Source of the DNA: Photobacterium jeanii
GTDB taxonomy: Bacteria; Pseudomonadota; Gammaproteobacteria; Enterobacterales; Vibrionaceae
Direction: 5' to 3'
DNA length: 64,000 nt
NCBI RefSeq assembly: GCF_001650345.1
Contig: NZ_LVHF01000033.1
Location: 496,001 to 560,000, forward strand
In this document: positions 23,645 to 32,611 of the stretch, piece after piece
Layout of the letters: each line of letters begins with the position of its first letter
Position numbering within the stretch: position 1 is the stretch's first letter
Program-made: the position numbers and the translations under genes
Notes under the pieces: model-generated
What the model was told of the DNA's origin: nothing
The model's database searches: none
What the model saw: the letters and a program-made list of their open reading frames with translations, nothing else

Positions 23645-24793
23645 TTAAGCGACGGCAGCTTCTAGAATCTGACGCGCTTCCACTGGTGTAACTGATTGGT
23701 TTTCAGTTAGCGAAGTTAGACCATGACCTTCAAGGCGTTTGATTACTAACTCGATGGCTTGGGCTTTATCGCCATCATGCTCAGTGAGTTGAGTTGCAAC
23801 ACCTAGTTGGTTGTAGAAAGTTTCAATTGCATCAATGGTACGTTCTGCTAAATCACTTCCGCCTTCTAAGCCAAATACGTTACGCCCCATTTGTTCAAGT
23901 TTGCCACGCTTATATTCAATTTGGTTACGAAGTAGTGATGGCTGCACAATGGCGAGCGAGCGGGCATGGTCAACATGCCATAAAGCTGTTAATTCATGGC
24001 CAATCATGTGTGTCGCCCAGTCTTGCTCAACACCTGCGGCGATCAAGCCATTAAGTGCTTGGTTAGCTGTCCACATTAAGTTAGCACGCCACAAATCGTT
24101 ATCGCGTTCAGCATAAGTATCACCCAGCGTTTTTAAAGCACGAAGTAGAGACTCAGAATAACCATCTTGGACTAATGCACCAGATGCTTTGGTTATGTAT
24201 TGTTCGCAAACATGCACCCATGCATCGACGATACCATTAACCAGTTGTTTCTCTGGAAGTGTTTTCATCACATCAGGATCCATAACAGCAAATTGTGGAT
24301 GAACACACGTAGCTGCAAATGGCAGTTTTTGTTGAGTTTCAGCTTTAGTGATCACTGAATTGGCATTGGATTCAGAACCTGTTGCTGGAATTGTTAGGAT
24401 GACACCAATAGGTGTTGCAACTTGTGGTTTGTATGCACCTGTTAAGATATCCCAACCATCGCCATCGTAATGCGCTGCTGCCGCTGCGTATTTGGCACCA
24501 TCAATAACTGAACCGCCACCTACCGCAAGGATAAAGTCAACATTTTGTTCTTTGATGATGGTGACAGCTTTATCCATGGTTTCTTTGGTTGGGTTTGCTT
24601 CAACACCAGAGAACTCAAGCCAGTTATGATCTGTTAGTGCTTGTTCTACTTGCTGGTAAACACCGTTTTTCTTGATTGAGCCACCACCATAAATGACCAA
24701 TACTTTCTTTGATTTGTCGATGGCTTGAGTAATGTTGCTAATTTGACCTTGACCAAAAAAGATTTGCGTTGAGTTTTGGTATGAGAAGTTCAT
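23645..24793 (-). CDS. yqhD: YqhD-like NADPH-dependent aldehyde reductase
   Basis: Iron-containing (group III) alcohol dehydrogenase of 382 residues that reduces aldehydes with NADPH. The N-terminus follows E. coli YqhD closely (NSTQIFFGQGQISNI, then VLVIYGGGSIKKNGVYQQV), and the nucleotide motif AVGGGSVIDGAKY is present. Metal ligands are expected at the Asp of NGIVDAWVHVCEQY and the histidines of WATHMIGHELTALWHVDHA. The AraC-type activator gene lies divergently next to it, exactly as yqhC and yqhD do in enterobacteria, suggesting response to reactive aldehydes. Confidence 0.92.
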   Translation of the reverse strand: MNFSYQNSTQIFFGQGQISNITQAIDKSKKVLVIYGGGSIKKNGVYQQVEQALTDHNWLEFSGVEANPTKETMDKAVTIIKEQNVDFILAVGGGSVIDGAKYAAAAAHYDGDGWDILTGAYKPQVATPIGVILTIPATGSESNANSVITKAETQQKLPFAATCVHPQFAVMDPDVMKTLPEKQLVNGIVDAWVHVCEQYITKASGALVQDGYSESLLRALKTLGDTYAERDNDLWRANLMWTANQALNGLIAAGVEQDWATHMIGHELTALWHVDHARSLAIVQPSLLRNQIEYKRGKLEQMGRNVFGLEGGSDLAERTIDAIETFYNQLGVATQLTEHDGDKAQAIELVIKRLEGHGLTSLTENQSVTPVEARQILEAAVA

Positions 24794-24930
24794 ATTGCCC
24801 TCTGTGCTGATACTTTATTTGAGTTTGATTTATTCTGTGTGTATGCATAATAGTAGTCATTTGGCGGCTTATGAAGGTCGAATAATCCAAATAACATGAC
24901 TATTTCTACAAATGTTGATGAGGAGAGTTA

Positions 24931-25818
24931 ATGTCTTTGAAATCATTAATGCAGCGCTATGTTGATCAGAATAACCTCCATGATTACGAAGGGAGTGTTG
25001 CGACCAAGATAGAAGACGTGCGTTTTTATCGCAGTAAAAATGGACATTCTCGTCAGCCAATGATGTATAAATCTGGGATTATCGTTCTCGGTCAAGGGCG
25101 TAAAGCCTTATACGCTGGTGGAAAACGCATTTGTTACGGCGAAGGAGACTGCTTGATCATGGGCGTGCCAATGCCAGTAGAATGTGAGGCTTTTCCTAGC
25201 AATAACGAACCTTTGCTGGGTATCTCGATTCAAATCCATATGCCGTTGTTACAAAAATTAGTTGCCAAAATTAAACATCATCGAGATGTAGATTTTCAGC
25301 CAGTGCACTCAGAGCAAAGTATTCGTCGTGAACCGATCGACACTAAGCTTAATGCTGCTTGTGAACGCTTGATGCTTGCCTTGTGTGATGATTTAGAAGC
25401 GGCAGTGATAGGGCAGGCTTTGTTAGAAGAAGTGATCTTCTTTGCTTTGATGAGCAAAAGTGGCAATACCTTGTTTACGCTGGCGGATCAGGAAGGTCGT
25501 TACGCAAGGATCGCATCGGTATTACAAGAAATTCATACCAATTACTCTAGCGCGCTTAATGTGTCTGAGCTAGCGTCATCCGCAAATATGAGCGTGTCAT
25601 CTTTTCATACCGCGTTTCGTAATGTAACGCTTGAATCGCCAATTCAGTACATCAAAAAGGTGAGACTTAATAAGGGGCGTGAGCTTATTTGTTTTCAAGG
25701 TAAGCGTGTCAACGAAGCGGCTGATTTGGTGGGTTACTCCAGTGCTGCGCAATTTAGTCGCGAGTTTAAACGTCAGTTTAATTTAGCGCCTAAAGATGCC
25801 GCAAGCACTGTTGGATAA
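24931..25818 (+). CDS. YqhC-like AraC-family regulator
   Basis: A 295-residue transcription activator with an N-terminal AraC_N domain (about 20-175; QPMMYKSGIIVLGQGRKALY is its signature) and two helix-turn-helix units at about 190-290 (NVSELASSANMSVSSFHTAF and VNEAADLVGYSSAAQFSREF). The divergent position next to the yqhD-like gene, with 137 bases between them, makes it the likely activator of that gene as in E. coli. The N-domain of this subfamily is thought to respond to aldehydes through cysteines; C-residues are present at the RICYGEGDCLIMG stretch. Confidence 0.9.
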   Translation: MSLKSLMQRYVDQNNLHDYEGSVATKIEDVRFYRSKNGHSRQPMMYKSGIIVLGQGRKALYAGGKRICYGEGDCLIMGVPMPVECEAFPSNNEPLLGISIQIHMPLLQKLVAKIKHHRDVDFQPVHSEQSIRREPIDTKLNAACERLMLALCDDLEAAVIGQALLEEVIFFALMSKSGNTLFTLADQEGRYARIASVLQEIHTNYSSALNVSELASSANMSVSSFHTAFRNVTLESPIQYIKKVRLNKGRELICFQGKRVNEAADLVGYSSAAQFSREFKRQFNLAPKDAASTVG

Positions 25819-25866
25819 TTACAAAAAGTAGCCACCGGGAATGATGGCACATTAGTATTAATTTAT

Positions 25867-26595
25867 TCAGTTCAATTTCGCTTCTAGTGCTTCTAAGCGC
25901 TCGATTAACTGTGAGTTAATAGCTTTAAGGTCTTGGATCTCGGTTTGTAAGTCATCAATACAAGCTCCGTTTTTATCACAGATTTTCATCGTCCCACCCA
26001 TTACAGCGAAGGTTCTGTCTTCTGGTACCTGACCGTATACTGAAGGGTCTATGTAACCGCTAAAATCGTAGAGGCCGATGCCTACTGAACTATCACCCGA
26101 TACATTAATACCATTACCGAAAGCTATGGCGTTTTTACCTTCTGCCTGTGTTCGGTTACCCCACGCAGATGAGTAGTCACCATAAGCTCTTGTACCAAAG
26201 CCCCACGCTGTCGAGTATCTACCAGTTGCATGAGATTGTCCCCCCCATACAGTCGCTTGATCACCTGTTGCTTTTGTGTTCGAACCCCATGCTGTAGCCT
26301 GATGGCCAGTTGCCTTTGTGTACATTCCCCACGCGGTTGATTGGGCTCCAGCTGCTTCTGCGCCTGCTCCCCATGCAGAGGCTTCAGGGGACGTTGCTTT
26401 AGTCAAAGAGCCCCACGCAGTAGCACGGTAGCTAGATGCTGTTGTATCTCGTCCCCATGCCGTGGACTCAAGGGCTGAGGCATCTGCTCGAAGTCCCCAT
26501 GCTAGTTGATTTTTGGGACCTGTTTCCAATATTCCAGCCTGAGCGGGTAAAACCATCATTGTCAGAACAGACAAAGCAAGTGCTTTCATTTTCAT
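25867..26595 (-). CDS. Exported YadA-head-like repeat protein
   Basis: A 242-residue exported protein with a signal peptide (1-20, ending LPAQA). Residues 32-171 are ten tandem 14-residue units of the trimeric autotransporter head type, each beginning AWG (once VWG, last AFG) with consensus AWGxxTxATGxxAT. In usual YadA/Hep-Hag heads the second position is Ile or Phe; here it is Trp in nine units. After a neck-like stretch with two cysteines (KICDKNGACIDD) a short coiled coil (about 212-242) ends the protein. There is no membrane-anchor barrel, so it would be secreted or periplasmic and probably trimeric. Monocistronic, leftward. Confidence 0.8.
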   Translation of the reverse strand: MKMKALALSVLTMMVLPAQAGILETGPKNQLAWGLRADASALESTAWGRDTTASSYRATAWGSLTKATSPEASAWGAGAEAAGAQSTAWGMYTKATGHQATAWGSNTKATGDQATVWGGQSHATGRYSTAWGFGTRAYGDYSSAWGNRTQAEGKNAIAFGNGINVSGDSSVGIGLYDFSGYIDPSVYGQVPEDRTFAVMGGTMKICDKNGACIDDLQTEIQDLKAINSQLIERLEALEAKLN

Positions 26596-26870
26596 AATAT
26601 AAATTAACCTCTTAGTAAAAATTCACTTGTTCTTTGATGAGGCTGGAGGTTAACAAAAATTAATATGCTCAATAGAAAAAGGTCGTATATGTGTGATTTT
26701 TATTCAAAACATACTACTCGTTGATTTTAAAGTGATTAATCATTATTTCTACTATCAAAAGCAATGCACCTTGTGAATTCGAACTGCAAGCTTGTCGATG
26801 CATCTATATGACGGCGATACAAGAAAATAAAGGTGTAAACACTTTGTGGTCATTTCCATTTTTCAGACAC
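26596..26870. other. Intergenic region upstream of the YadA-head-like gene
   Basis: About 275 bases, AT-rich, holding the promoter of the leftward repeat-protein gene. No other gene or clear operator seen. Confidence 0.4.
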
Positions 26871-26871
26871 T

Positions 26872-26896
26872 AAAAAGGCCGCTAAAAAGCGGCCTT
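26872..26896 (-). terminator. Terminator of guaC
   Basis: AAGGCCGC (26875-26882) and GCGGCCTT (26889-26896) with a six-base loop; on the minus strand it is followed by five T. Confidence 0.85.
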
Positions 26897-26916
26897 AAGA
26901 ATCAGGTAAACTGAGC

Positions 26917-27960
26917 TTACTCTTTACCAAACACGTTGTTTTCTTGTTCTTGAACGCGGATGAAAGTGGTGCGCTTAGTTAGCTCTTTAAGCTGCGCAGC
27001 ACCTACGTAAGTACAAGTAGAGCGCACGCCACCCATGATGTCTTGGATAGTGTTTTCAACTGGACCACGGTATGGCAATAGTACGGTTTTACCTTCAGCA
27101 GCGCGGTACTTGGCAACACCGCCTGAGTGTTTGTCCATCGCTGACTGTGAAGACATGCCGTAGAACTTCATGAAAGTTTTGCCGTCTTGCTCGATGATTT
27201 CACCGTTACTTTCTTCGTGACCAGCAAGCATACCGCCTAGCATGACGAAGTCAGCACCGCCACCGAAGGCTTTCGCTACATCACCAGCACATGCACAACC
27301 ACCGTCACCGATAATACGACCGCCAAGGCCGTGAGCGGCATCAGCACACTCAATGATGGCAGATAGTTGAGGGTAACCAACACCGGTTTTAACGCGAGTA
27401 GTACATACAGAACCTGGGCCAATACCTACTTTAACAATGTCGGCACCAGCTAGAATTAGCTCTTCAACCATATCGCCAGTAACAACATTACCTGCGCTGA
27501 TCACTTTAGTTGGGAATTCGGCACGTACTTTCTGTACATATTCCACAAGGTGCTCAGAGTAACCGTTCGCGATATCAATACAAATGAAGATAAGATCATC
27601 AGAAAGCGCCATGATATCTTTGGTTTTTTGGAAGTCAGCGTCTGACGTACCAGTCGATACCATTGCATTGTTAAGAACAGACGTATCGTTGTTTTTAACG
27701 AAGCCAGCCCAGTCTTCAACTGTGTAGTGTTTATGAATAGCAGTCATTACATTGTGTTTAGCCAATGCTGCTGCCATATCGAAGCTTCCCACTGAATCCA
27801 TGTTTGCGGCAATAATAGGTACACCTGACCATTGACGACCGCTGTGCTTGAATGTAAACTCGCGGGTTAATTCAACTTGAGAACGGCTTTTTAGGGTTGA
27901 ACGTTTTGGACGAAACAGTACATCTTTAAAACCCAGTTTCAAGTCTTGTTCGATACGCAT
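26917..27960 (-). CDS. guaC: GMP reductase
   Basis: Converts GMP to IMP and ammonia with NADPH, in purine salvage. The 347 residues and the N-terminus [20 protein letters not shown] match E. coli GuaC. The catalytic cysteine is in [17 protein letters not shown], and the substrate and phosphate loops [20 protein letters not shown] and [22 protein letters not shown] are those of GMP reductase, not of IMP dehydrogenase; no CBS domains are present. The transcript appears to start about 125 bases upstream with two related hairpins. Confidence 0.95.
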   Translation of the reverse strand: MRIEQDLKLGFKDVLFRPKRSTLKSRSQVELTREFTFKHSGRQWSGVPIIAANMDSVGSFDMAAALAKHNVMTAIHKHYTVEDWAGFVKNNDTSVLNNAMVSTGTSDADFQKTKDIMALSDDLIFICIDIANGYSEHLVEYVQKVRAEFPTKVISAGNVVTGDMVEELILAGADIVKVGIGPGSVCTTRVKTGVGYPQLSAIIECADAAHGLGGRIIGDGGCACAGDVAKAFGGGADFVMLGGMLAGHEESNGEIIEQDGKTFMKFYGMSSQSAMDKHSGGVAKYRAAEGKTVLLPYRGPVENTIQDIMGGVRSTCTYVGAAQLKELTKRTTFIRVQEQENNVFGKE

Positions 27961-28009
27961 GGTAATTCCTTATCTTATCTCTTATCGAATTTTTGCTCTC
28001 AATCTTTCA

Positions 28010-28085
28010 GTCGTTGGCAGACGACGGATAGATCTCTGTTGAGCAGGCACAAAAAAACCGGAGCGTTGGCAGACGCTCCGGTTTT
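28010..28085 (-). promoter_or_regulatory. Duplicated hairpin in the guaC leader
   Basis: Two stem-loops that share the same 12-base core (CGTTGGCAGACG on the plus strand, at 28012-28023 and 28064-28075). The upstream one pairs 28054-28066 with 28073-28085 (13 pairs) and is followed on the minus strand by seven T, so it can act as an intrinsic terminator. The second, closer to guaC, is a shorter stem (28010-28014 with 28021-28025) and has no T run. Confidence 0.7.
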
Positions 28086-28089
28086 CAGC

Positions 28090-28117
28090 ATTATAGGCTC
28101 AGAAAATTTATTAACAA
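28090..28117 (-). promoter_or_regulatory. guaC promoter
   Basis: On the minus strand TTGTTA (28117-28112), 16-base spacer, then perfect TATAAT (28095-28090). Transcription would begin near 28083-28086, at the first bases of the leader hairpin. Confidence 0.7.
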
Positions 28118-28380
28118 GCCTGATAATCAGATTTTTTTTGTGTTACCTTTACAAAGATTGAATCTTACCAAAATGTAAAAGTGAATAATCGCTTTATGTC
28201 AAAATATTCGGTTTTCTCGCTTTATACCTTCCATTCTCACTAAATTCTTGCATAATCCTTTTCTGACAAAACGCATTGAAAATTGCGGTATTTATTTGAA
28301 TGAAATGCTGAGTAATTATCAGCTAGAGTGATAAATCTATTTATCGTTTTAGCCAGTAAAAACAACAGTACAAGCTTGCA
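28118..28380. other. Intergenic region with no gene
   Basis: About 260 AT-rich bases between the guaC promoter and a weak GTG start on the plus strand. No additional feature found. Confidence 0.4.
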
Positions 28381-28731
28381 GTGAATTTAGGGTTAACTTT
28401 GTTTAGTAGAAGAAAAATAAAGAAAATTTTCCCACTCGACTTTTATGGTGAAGAAAGTGGTTGGCGCTTTATTATTCGGGCTCAAGAGCCGAGTGAAGTG
28501 CTTGATGCGATGTACTGGCGTGCGTACATCACCTGCCACCGTAAGAAGGTTGACTTGATTCACCTTGCGACTGATAAGTTTAATTATCGCTATAACTACT
28601 CGACTGGTGAAACGTCGGACATGCATTTTGCTGGTGGTACAGCACCGATCCGAGTCAATATGATGGGGCCGATAGTCCCGATATCTGCCATCATGGCACG
28701 TGTAGAAGCTGGCGACTTTATTCAAGAATAA
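28381..28731 (+). CDS. Small conserved-looking hypothetical protein
   Basis: A 116-residue cytoplasmic protein starting at GTG 28381; no better in-frame start exists before the well-formed part, and the ribosome binding site is weak. It is rich in aromatic and charged residues (FYGEESGWRFIIRAQEP, then YWRAYITCHRKKVDLIHL) and ends MARVEAGDFIQE. No motif or family is recognised. A hairpin follows the stop. A frame of the same length on the other strand is a shadow. Confidence 0.6.
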   Translation: MNLGLTLFSRRKIKKIFPLDFYGEESGWRFIIRAQEPSEVLDAMYWRAYITCHRKKVDLIHLATDKFNYRYNYSTGETSDMHFAGGTAPIRVNMMGPIVPISAIMARVEAGDFIQE

Positions 28732-28748
28732 TCTCCATCGCAAATTAT

Positions 28749-28780
28749 GAACAATCAGACCCTTAAAGGTTTGGTTGTTC
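28749..28780 (+). terminator. Hairpin after the 116-residue protein gene
   Basis: GAACAATCAGACC (28749-28761) and GGTTTGGTTGTTC (28768-28780), 13 pairs with two G-U, followed by an incomplete T-rich stretch. Confidence 0.5.
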
Positions 28781-28983
28781 AGTCATTTCTATTTATCTTT
28801 CCTTTTCTAAGCTAAAGCTGCTAAGTTTAAATTAACACGCAATTGTTTGATAAAATCCTATGGAAACATAAGGTTGCTCATAGTCTGGCTTGGTGAGTTG
28901 GCTTAACTCGTATTACACAGACAGCAGATGATCGCAATGATTTTGATGCCAGCTGAAAGCGTGAAAGCGAATAAGGATTACAA

Positions 28984-29511
28984 ATGAAAAAAATAACAAC
29001 AAGGATGGCACAGAGTTTATTGAGGGCTGGGATCGCGATGGCTGTGGGTGTGCCGATGATTGCTAGCGCAGCAACACTGCCGCAACTTGATGGTGTGTGG
29101 CAATGCACCTCAGAAGAAACCAATAATGCGACTCAAAAAAGTTGGGTATTGTACGATTTCTCAGAACAGGGGATCGTAAAGTCACAAGAGTGGATTCAAT
29201 ACCTTAACGAACGCGAAATTCAACTTGAATACAGTCTATTTGTTAACTATCAGTTTACCCAGAAAGGGGATGATTACATGCTCAAGCCGATCAAAATGGC
29301 GCGAGAGGTTGTGTCAGATCCTTTAGATATTGATCCTTTTAATGCAGAGCAGATGCGTGATCTCAACGGCTATCGTATTTTCTTCAAGCCGAGCTTAACT
29401 GCCAGCGATGAAGCGCAGTTTGAAATGTGGTACCACATTACACCTAACCACCATTTCACGATGGATTGTGAGCAGAAACCGACTAAATTTGCAGGTGTTA
29501 GCTTTAAATAG
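28984..29511 (+). CDS. Exported hypothetical protein
   Basis: A 175-residue protein with a long signal peptide (basic MKKITTRMAQ, hydrophobic GIAMAVGVPMIASA, cleavage near residue 29). The mature part starts LPQLDGVWQCTSEETNN, a pattern seen in small lipocalin-like or DUF proteins where a Trp-x-Cys precedes a beta barrel; a second cysteine near the end (MDCEQK) could pair with it. Function unknown. The start has AAGGAT upstream (ATAAGGATTACAA). Single gene. Confidence 0.7.
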   Translation: MKKITTRMAQSLLRAGIAMAVGVPMIASAATLPQLDGVWQCTSEETNNATQKSWVLYDFSEQGIVKSQEWIQYLNEREIQLEYSLFVNYQFTQKGDDYMLKPIKMAREVVSDPLDIDPFNAEQMRDLNGYRIFFKPSLTASDEAQFEMWYHITPNHHFTMDCEQKPTKFAGVSFK

Positions 29512-29651
29512 CAAAGTTAAAACGCAACAAATAAAAGTGAGTCATTGTTTCTTTTTACTGTAACGAGCAGCAAGACTCACTTAAATTATTTGTGTTTATT
29601 TAAGTTCGATATTATTTACGGTGAATGTTTATAATGTGAACTTAATGCCAA

Positions 29652-30452
29652 TTATAACTGTGGACATTTATCATCATAAATATCGTTAACCCAACTTGGA
29701 TTATCAATGAATGGGTTTCGATTTCCTTGCCATTTCACTGCTTTTTCATGACGTTGTTGTTCCCAGTTATCAACGGGGTCTGCATTATGCCATTGTAATA
29801 AAGTACAAAGCTTACCAATCTTTGGCTGCCCTGAAGTACTTGATGTGTCATTAACTAAATATAGATCAGGCATGTTGGCATCATTACCTTGGTAGCGAAC
29901 TGCCATGTAGAAAATAGCACGTGCTGTATCACCTTTAACGGCATCACGAGGTTCGAAAGTTGTAGATGTCGTTTTATTAAATGGTGATTTACTGATTGGC
30001 TGACCGCCGTAACCAAAGTCTTTGTTTGATCGAATAGAGTTAATTTGTGCGTCAGTTGGTTGAAGGTGATGAATATCTGTGTATCCCCATTGGTTTTTAC
30101 GTTTAAAACCGAAGGACTTAGGCCATAAGTGTTCACGGTTCCAAGCGTCGCGGTTATTAGAGCCTGAAGAGTTGAAGTCTTTAGCTTGGGAGCGGCCGCT
30201 GTAAAACAAGATCACGTTCTCTGGGTTGGCTGGATCTTGGTTTGTGTCTTTGAGTGCACTCCATACTTGGCTGTAAGTCAGCTGCTTGTGTCCTCGTGCT
30301 GCGATAACCGCCAGCATATCTTTTAGCGCATCACCATGAAGGCCTTGAGCTTCAACGTAATAACCTTCCGGGTAATTGGCGGCATAGCTTGCAGGTGCAG
30401 CAGCGATTAATGCCGATGCCAATAGGCACGACAATGTGAATGTCTTTTTCAT
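29652..30452 (-). CDS. endA: Endonuclease I (Dns/EndA type)
   Basis: Non-specific periplasmic or secreted deoxyribonuclease of the beta-beta-alpha-metal type, 266 residues with a signal peptide (1-24, ending SYAAN). The active site is in WNREHLWPKSFGF (REHLWPKS, metal and base residues) and DIHHLQPTDAQINSIRSNKDFGYGG, both hallmarks of endonuclease I; the two disulfides of Vibrio Vvn are not all evident, but cysteines occur in KLCTLLQWH and at the C-terminal DKCPQL. In vibrios this enzyme degrades extracellular DNA. Single gene. Confidence 0.93.
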   Translation of the reverse strand: MKKTFTLSCLLASALIAAAPASYAANYPEGYYVEAQGLHGDALKDMLAVIAARGHKQLTYSQVWSALKDTNQDPANPENVILFYSGRSQAKDFNSSGSNNRDAWNREHLWPKSFGFKRKNQWGYTDIHHLQPTDAQINSIRSNKDFGYGGQPISKSPFNKTTSTTFEPRDAVKGDTARAIFYMAVRYQGNDANMPDLYLVNDTSSTSGQPKIGKLCTLLQWHNADPVDNWEQQRHEKAVKWQGNRNPFIDNPSWVNDIYDDKCPQL

Positions 30453-31009
30453 AATTATTCCTATTCGTAGAGTGTAAAGTACTTATCAATATGTTTATTT
30501 ATTACTCATTTTTTGGATGAGAATTTTTAATCAGTCGTGTTTTTTTAGGCTTAATGGCGTGAAAGATAACATAATAATTATGCTGCTTGTTTTACAGCAA
30601 CTTGAGGTTGCAAGTAAAAAGTATTCATTAAGTGAAAGCAAGTAGGGTAATTAAAAATGTGAGAGAGCTTATATTGATTGATATAAATAACGCTATGCGG
30701 GTGTCATATTGTCAGTACTGACTAAGGGGGATGTTATAAATATAACTTTCTATAAAACCATATTATAAAATGATTTTTAAATTTATTTTTTACTTCACTG
30801 TTTTAACCTCACTGACTTACCAAAATTGTTTCAGCCATACTGAGATATTTATGCATGGATGGTTTAGTTATATTAAATTTTAATTTCTTACCTTATTGTT
30901 AACTGCGCTGGTGGAGTTAATAGAAATAGTGAGCCAAATAAAACGTTAAAAGGAATCGGAAATGGATACTCAGGCTGAGAAGTCCATAGCACTAGGTCGT
31001 CCTGATGAG
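30453..31009. other. Intergenic region between endA and the AraC gene
   Basis: About 555 AT-rich bases containing the endA promoter. A 19-codon frame (ATG 30962 to stop 31021) with AAAAGGAA upstream runs into the 3' end of the AraC gene on the other strand; it could be a leader peptide or chance. Nothing else seen. Confidence 0.4.
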
Positions 31010-32050
31010 TTATATCGATAGGCTTTCACGGCTTCGCTCTAGCAAGCGTTCTTGATATTGGGCAGGCGTTAACCCTCGTTGGCGCTGGAAGGCTTTACTA
31101 AAGCTCTGTGGGTTACTGTATCCCAACAGGTGAGCAATCTCTGTAATAGGCTTTCCTGCCTGTAAATATTGAATCGCCAGATTACAAATCACATATTGTG
31201 TGATGTTGCTAAATGTCCAACCATGTTGGTGAAGTCGGCGTTGGAGTTGTTGTTTCGATAGTCCGAGTGTTTTGGCGACTAGATCGATCTTTGGCACACC
31301 ATAGCGACGAGCATAATTCACCACTTCAAACATCACCTTCGCGCTGTCGTGGGGTTGCGGCATATTGAGTAAATCGTCTAGCTGAAGGTTAGATACCATC
31401 ATTGGGCGGCTGATCGAAAACGCTTTTTCACTGCCTTGGCGTAAGATCCCAAGATCAATCCATACCTTGGTCATTGGTGCATTCCACTCAATGGCACAGC
31501 CAAACCAACGTTCTAATTTACTAATGGTTGATGTTGATGCTTGCTTTAGCGCACCACTGATTTGGATTTTGAGTGGTGCATAATCTGCGCCCATGTAATG
31601 ACGTAACGCGTTCACTTCCATCATCGCGACGCGAAGACTGTCTAATACCCGCCCGTAAGATTGGGTATAGCCGCTGTCGTAAGTCCACTTCATGATTTTG
31701 CCTGATTGTTCACCGTGGTAGCTGGCGCCAGATTGCAGGCAAGATGTCCCATAATTTATCCGTCTAACGGCTAATGCCAGATCTGGACTTGATAAATACC
31801 ATTCACCAAATGTTCCCATCTCACTAAAGCAAATAGAAGGCGCGAGTTTGACCATAAAGTTAGCGTCTTGCGCTCGTTGTTCTGCTTGTTCAAACCATCC
31901 AATGAAATCATCAAAAGGCACAAGTGCTTTGGGCTCTGATAACAAGCTTGTTGGTACACCGAGATCGGCGGCGGTAATAGCGAAGTGTTTTCGGATTGCA
32001 TCGAATACAACCTGAGCGTAGTTAACGCGGATAAAGCTGAGATTGAACAT
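31010..32050 (-). CDS. AraC-family regulator (OruR-like)
   Basis: A 346-residue transcription regulator with the arabinose-binding-like N-terminal domain (about 15-210, PF12625 type) and a C-terminal double helix-turn-helix (about 245-335). The second HTH carries the typical ITEIAHLLGYSNPQSFSKAFQRQRGLTPAQY pattern in two parts. Members sense amino-acid or fatty-acid derivatives; the ligand here is unknown. It is divergent from the DUF3302/HlyD pair with 159 bases between, so control of that pair is a reasonable guess. Confidence 0.88.
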   Translation of the reverse strand: MFNLSFIRVNYAQVVFDAIRKHFAITAADLGVPTSLLSEPKALVPFDDFIGWFEQAEQRAQDANFMVKLAPSICFSEMGTFGEWYLSSPDLALAVRRINYGTSCLQSGASYHGEQSGKIMKWTYDSGYTQSYGRVLDSLRVAMMEVNALRHYMGADYAPLKIQISGALKQASTSTISKLERWFGCAIEWNAPMTKVWIDLGILRQGSEKAFSISRPMMVSNLQLDDLLNMPQPHDSAKVMFEVVNYARRYGVPKIDLVAKTLGLSKQQLQRRLHQHGWTFSNITQYVICNLAIQYLQAGKPITEIAHLLGYSNPQSFSKAFQRQRGLTPAQYQERLLERSRESLSI

Positions 32051-32209
32051 GGCGATGAAAGCTTAAAAGGAGTGGTGGAGGTTTGATTGTATCAGTAAAT
32101 AATTAATTTTGATTCAATCTGTCCGTATTTACTGATGGGTTCACATTTTTGATGACAATGGCTGCAACAAGAATATGAATGAATTCAACTGATTTACGGA
32201 GTTGATCTT

Positions 32210-32611
32210 ATGAGCCTTTTTAGTATGCCTTTTGTTGGAAGCGGTGTTGATACCACGCTTCATGTGATTGCCGGTGTTGTGATGGTGGGGACTATCGCGG
32301 CAGCAGCGTTTGGTTTCTGGCGTTTACATGAGCTGCCAATTAAAAAAGCCCACAGTAAAGAACACCACCAGTTGGGGCTTATCACAGTATTAACGTGGAT
32401 AGGTTTTATATGGCATTGGGTGTGGGTGATCGCGGTGGTCATTGCTTTTGTTGACGGTGAGCAGGCCCTTCGACGCATTCGAGATATTTGGAAAGGGGAG
32501 GCGGATAACAATGAACGCCATTCAGCTACGTCGTTATCAGCCAATGATCACATTGTAAGTTCACAAACAGCAGACAACAAAGTAGCAGCTAAAGGGGTGA
32601 CAAATGCTTGA
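32210..32611 (+). CDS. DUF3302-like small inner-membrane protein
   Basis: A 133-residue membrane protein with two helices (about 17-38 and 55-78) and a polar C-terminal tail. The motif LGLITVLTWIGFIWHWVWVIAVV resembles the second helix of E. coli YiaW (DUF3302), split here so as to keep it short: GxxTxxTWxGFxWHW. It overlaps the HlyD-type gene by 8 bases, the yiaW-yiaV arrangement. A subunit of an efflux or envelope system is inferred from that pairing. Confidence 0.72.
   Translation: MSLFSMPFVGSGVDTTLHVIAGVVMVGTIAAAAFGFWRLHELPIKKAHSKEHHQLGLITVLTWIGFIWHWVWVIAVVIAFVDGEQALRRIRDIWKGEADNNERHSATSLSANDHIVSSQTADNKVAAKGVTNA

Noticed and set aside
30962..31021. 19-codon leader peptide with good ribosome binding site
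   Set aside because: It ends inside the convergent AraC gene and no downstream plus-strand gene follows that it could control.
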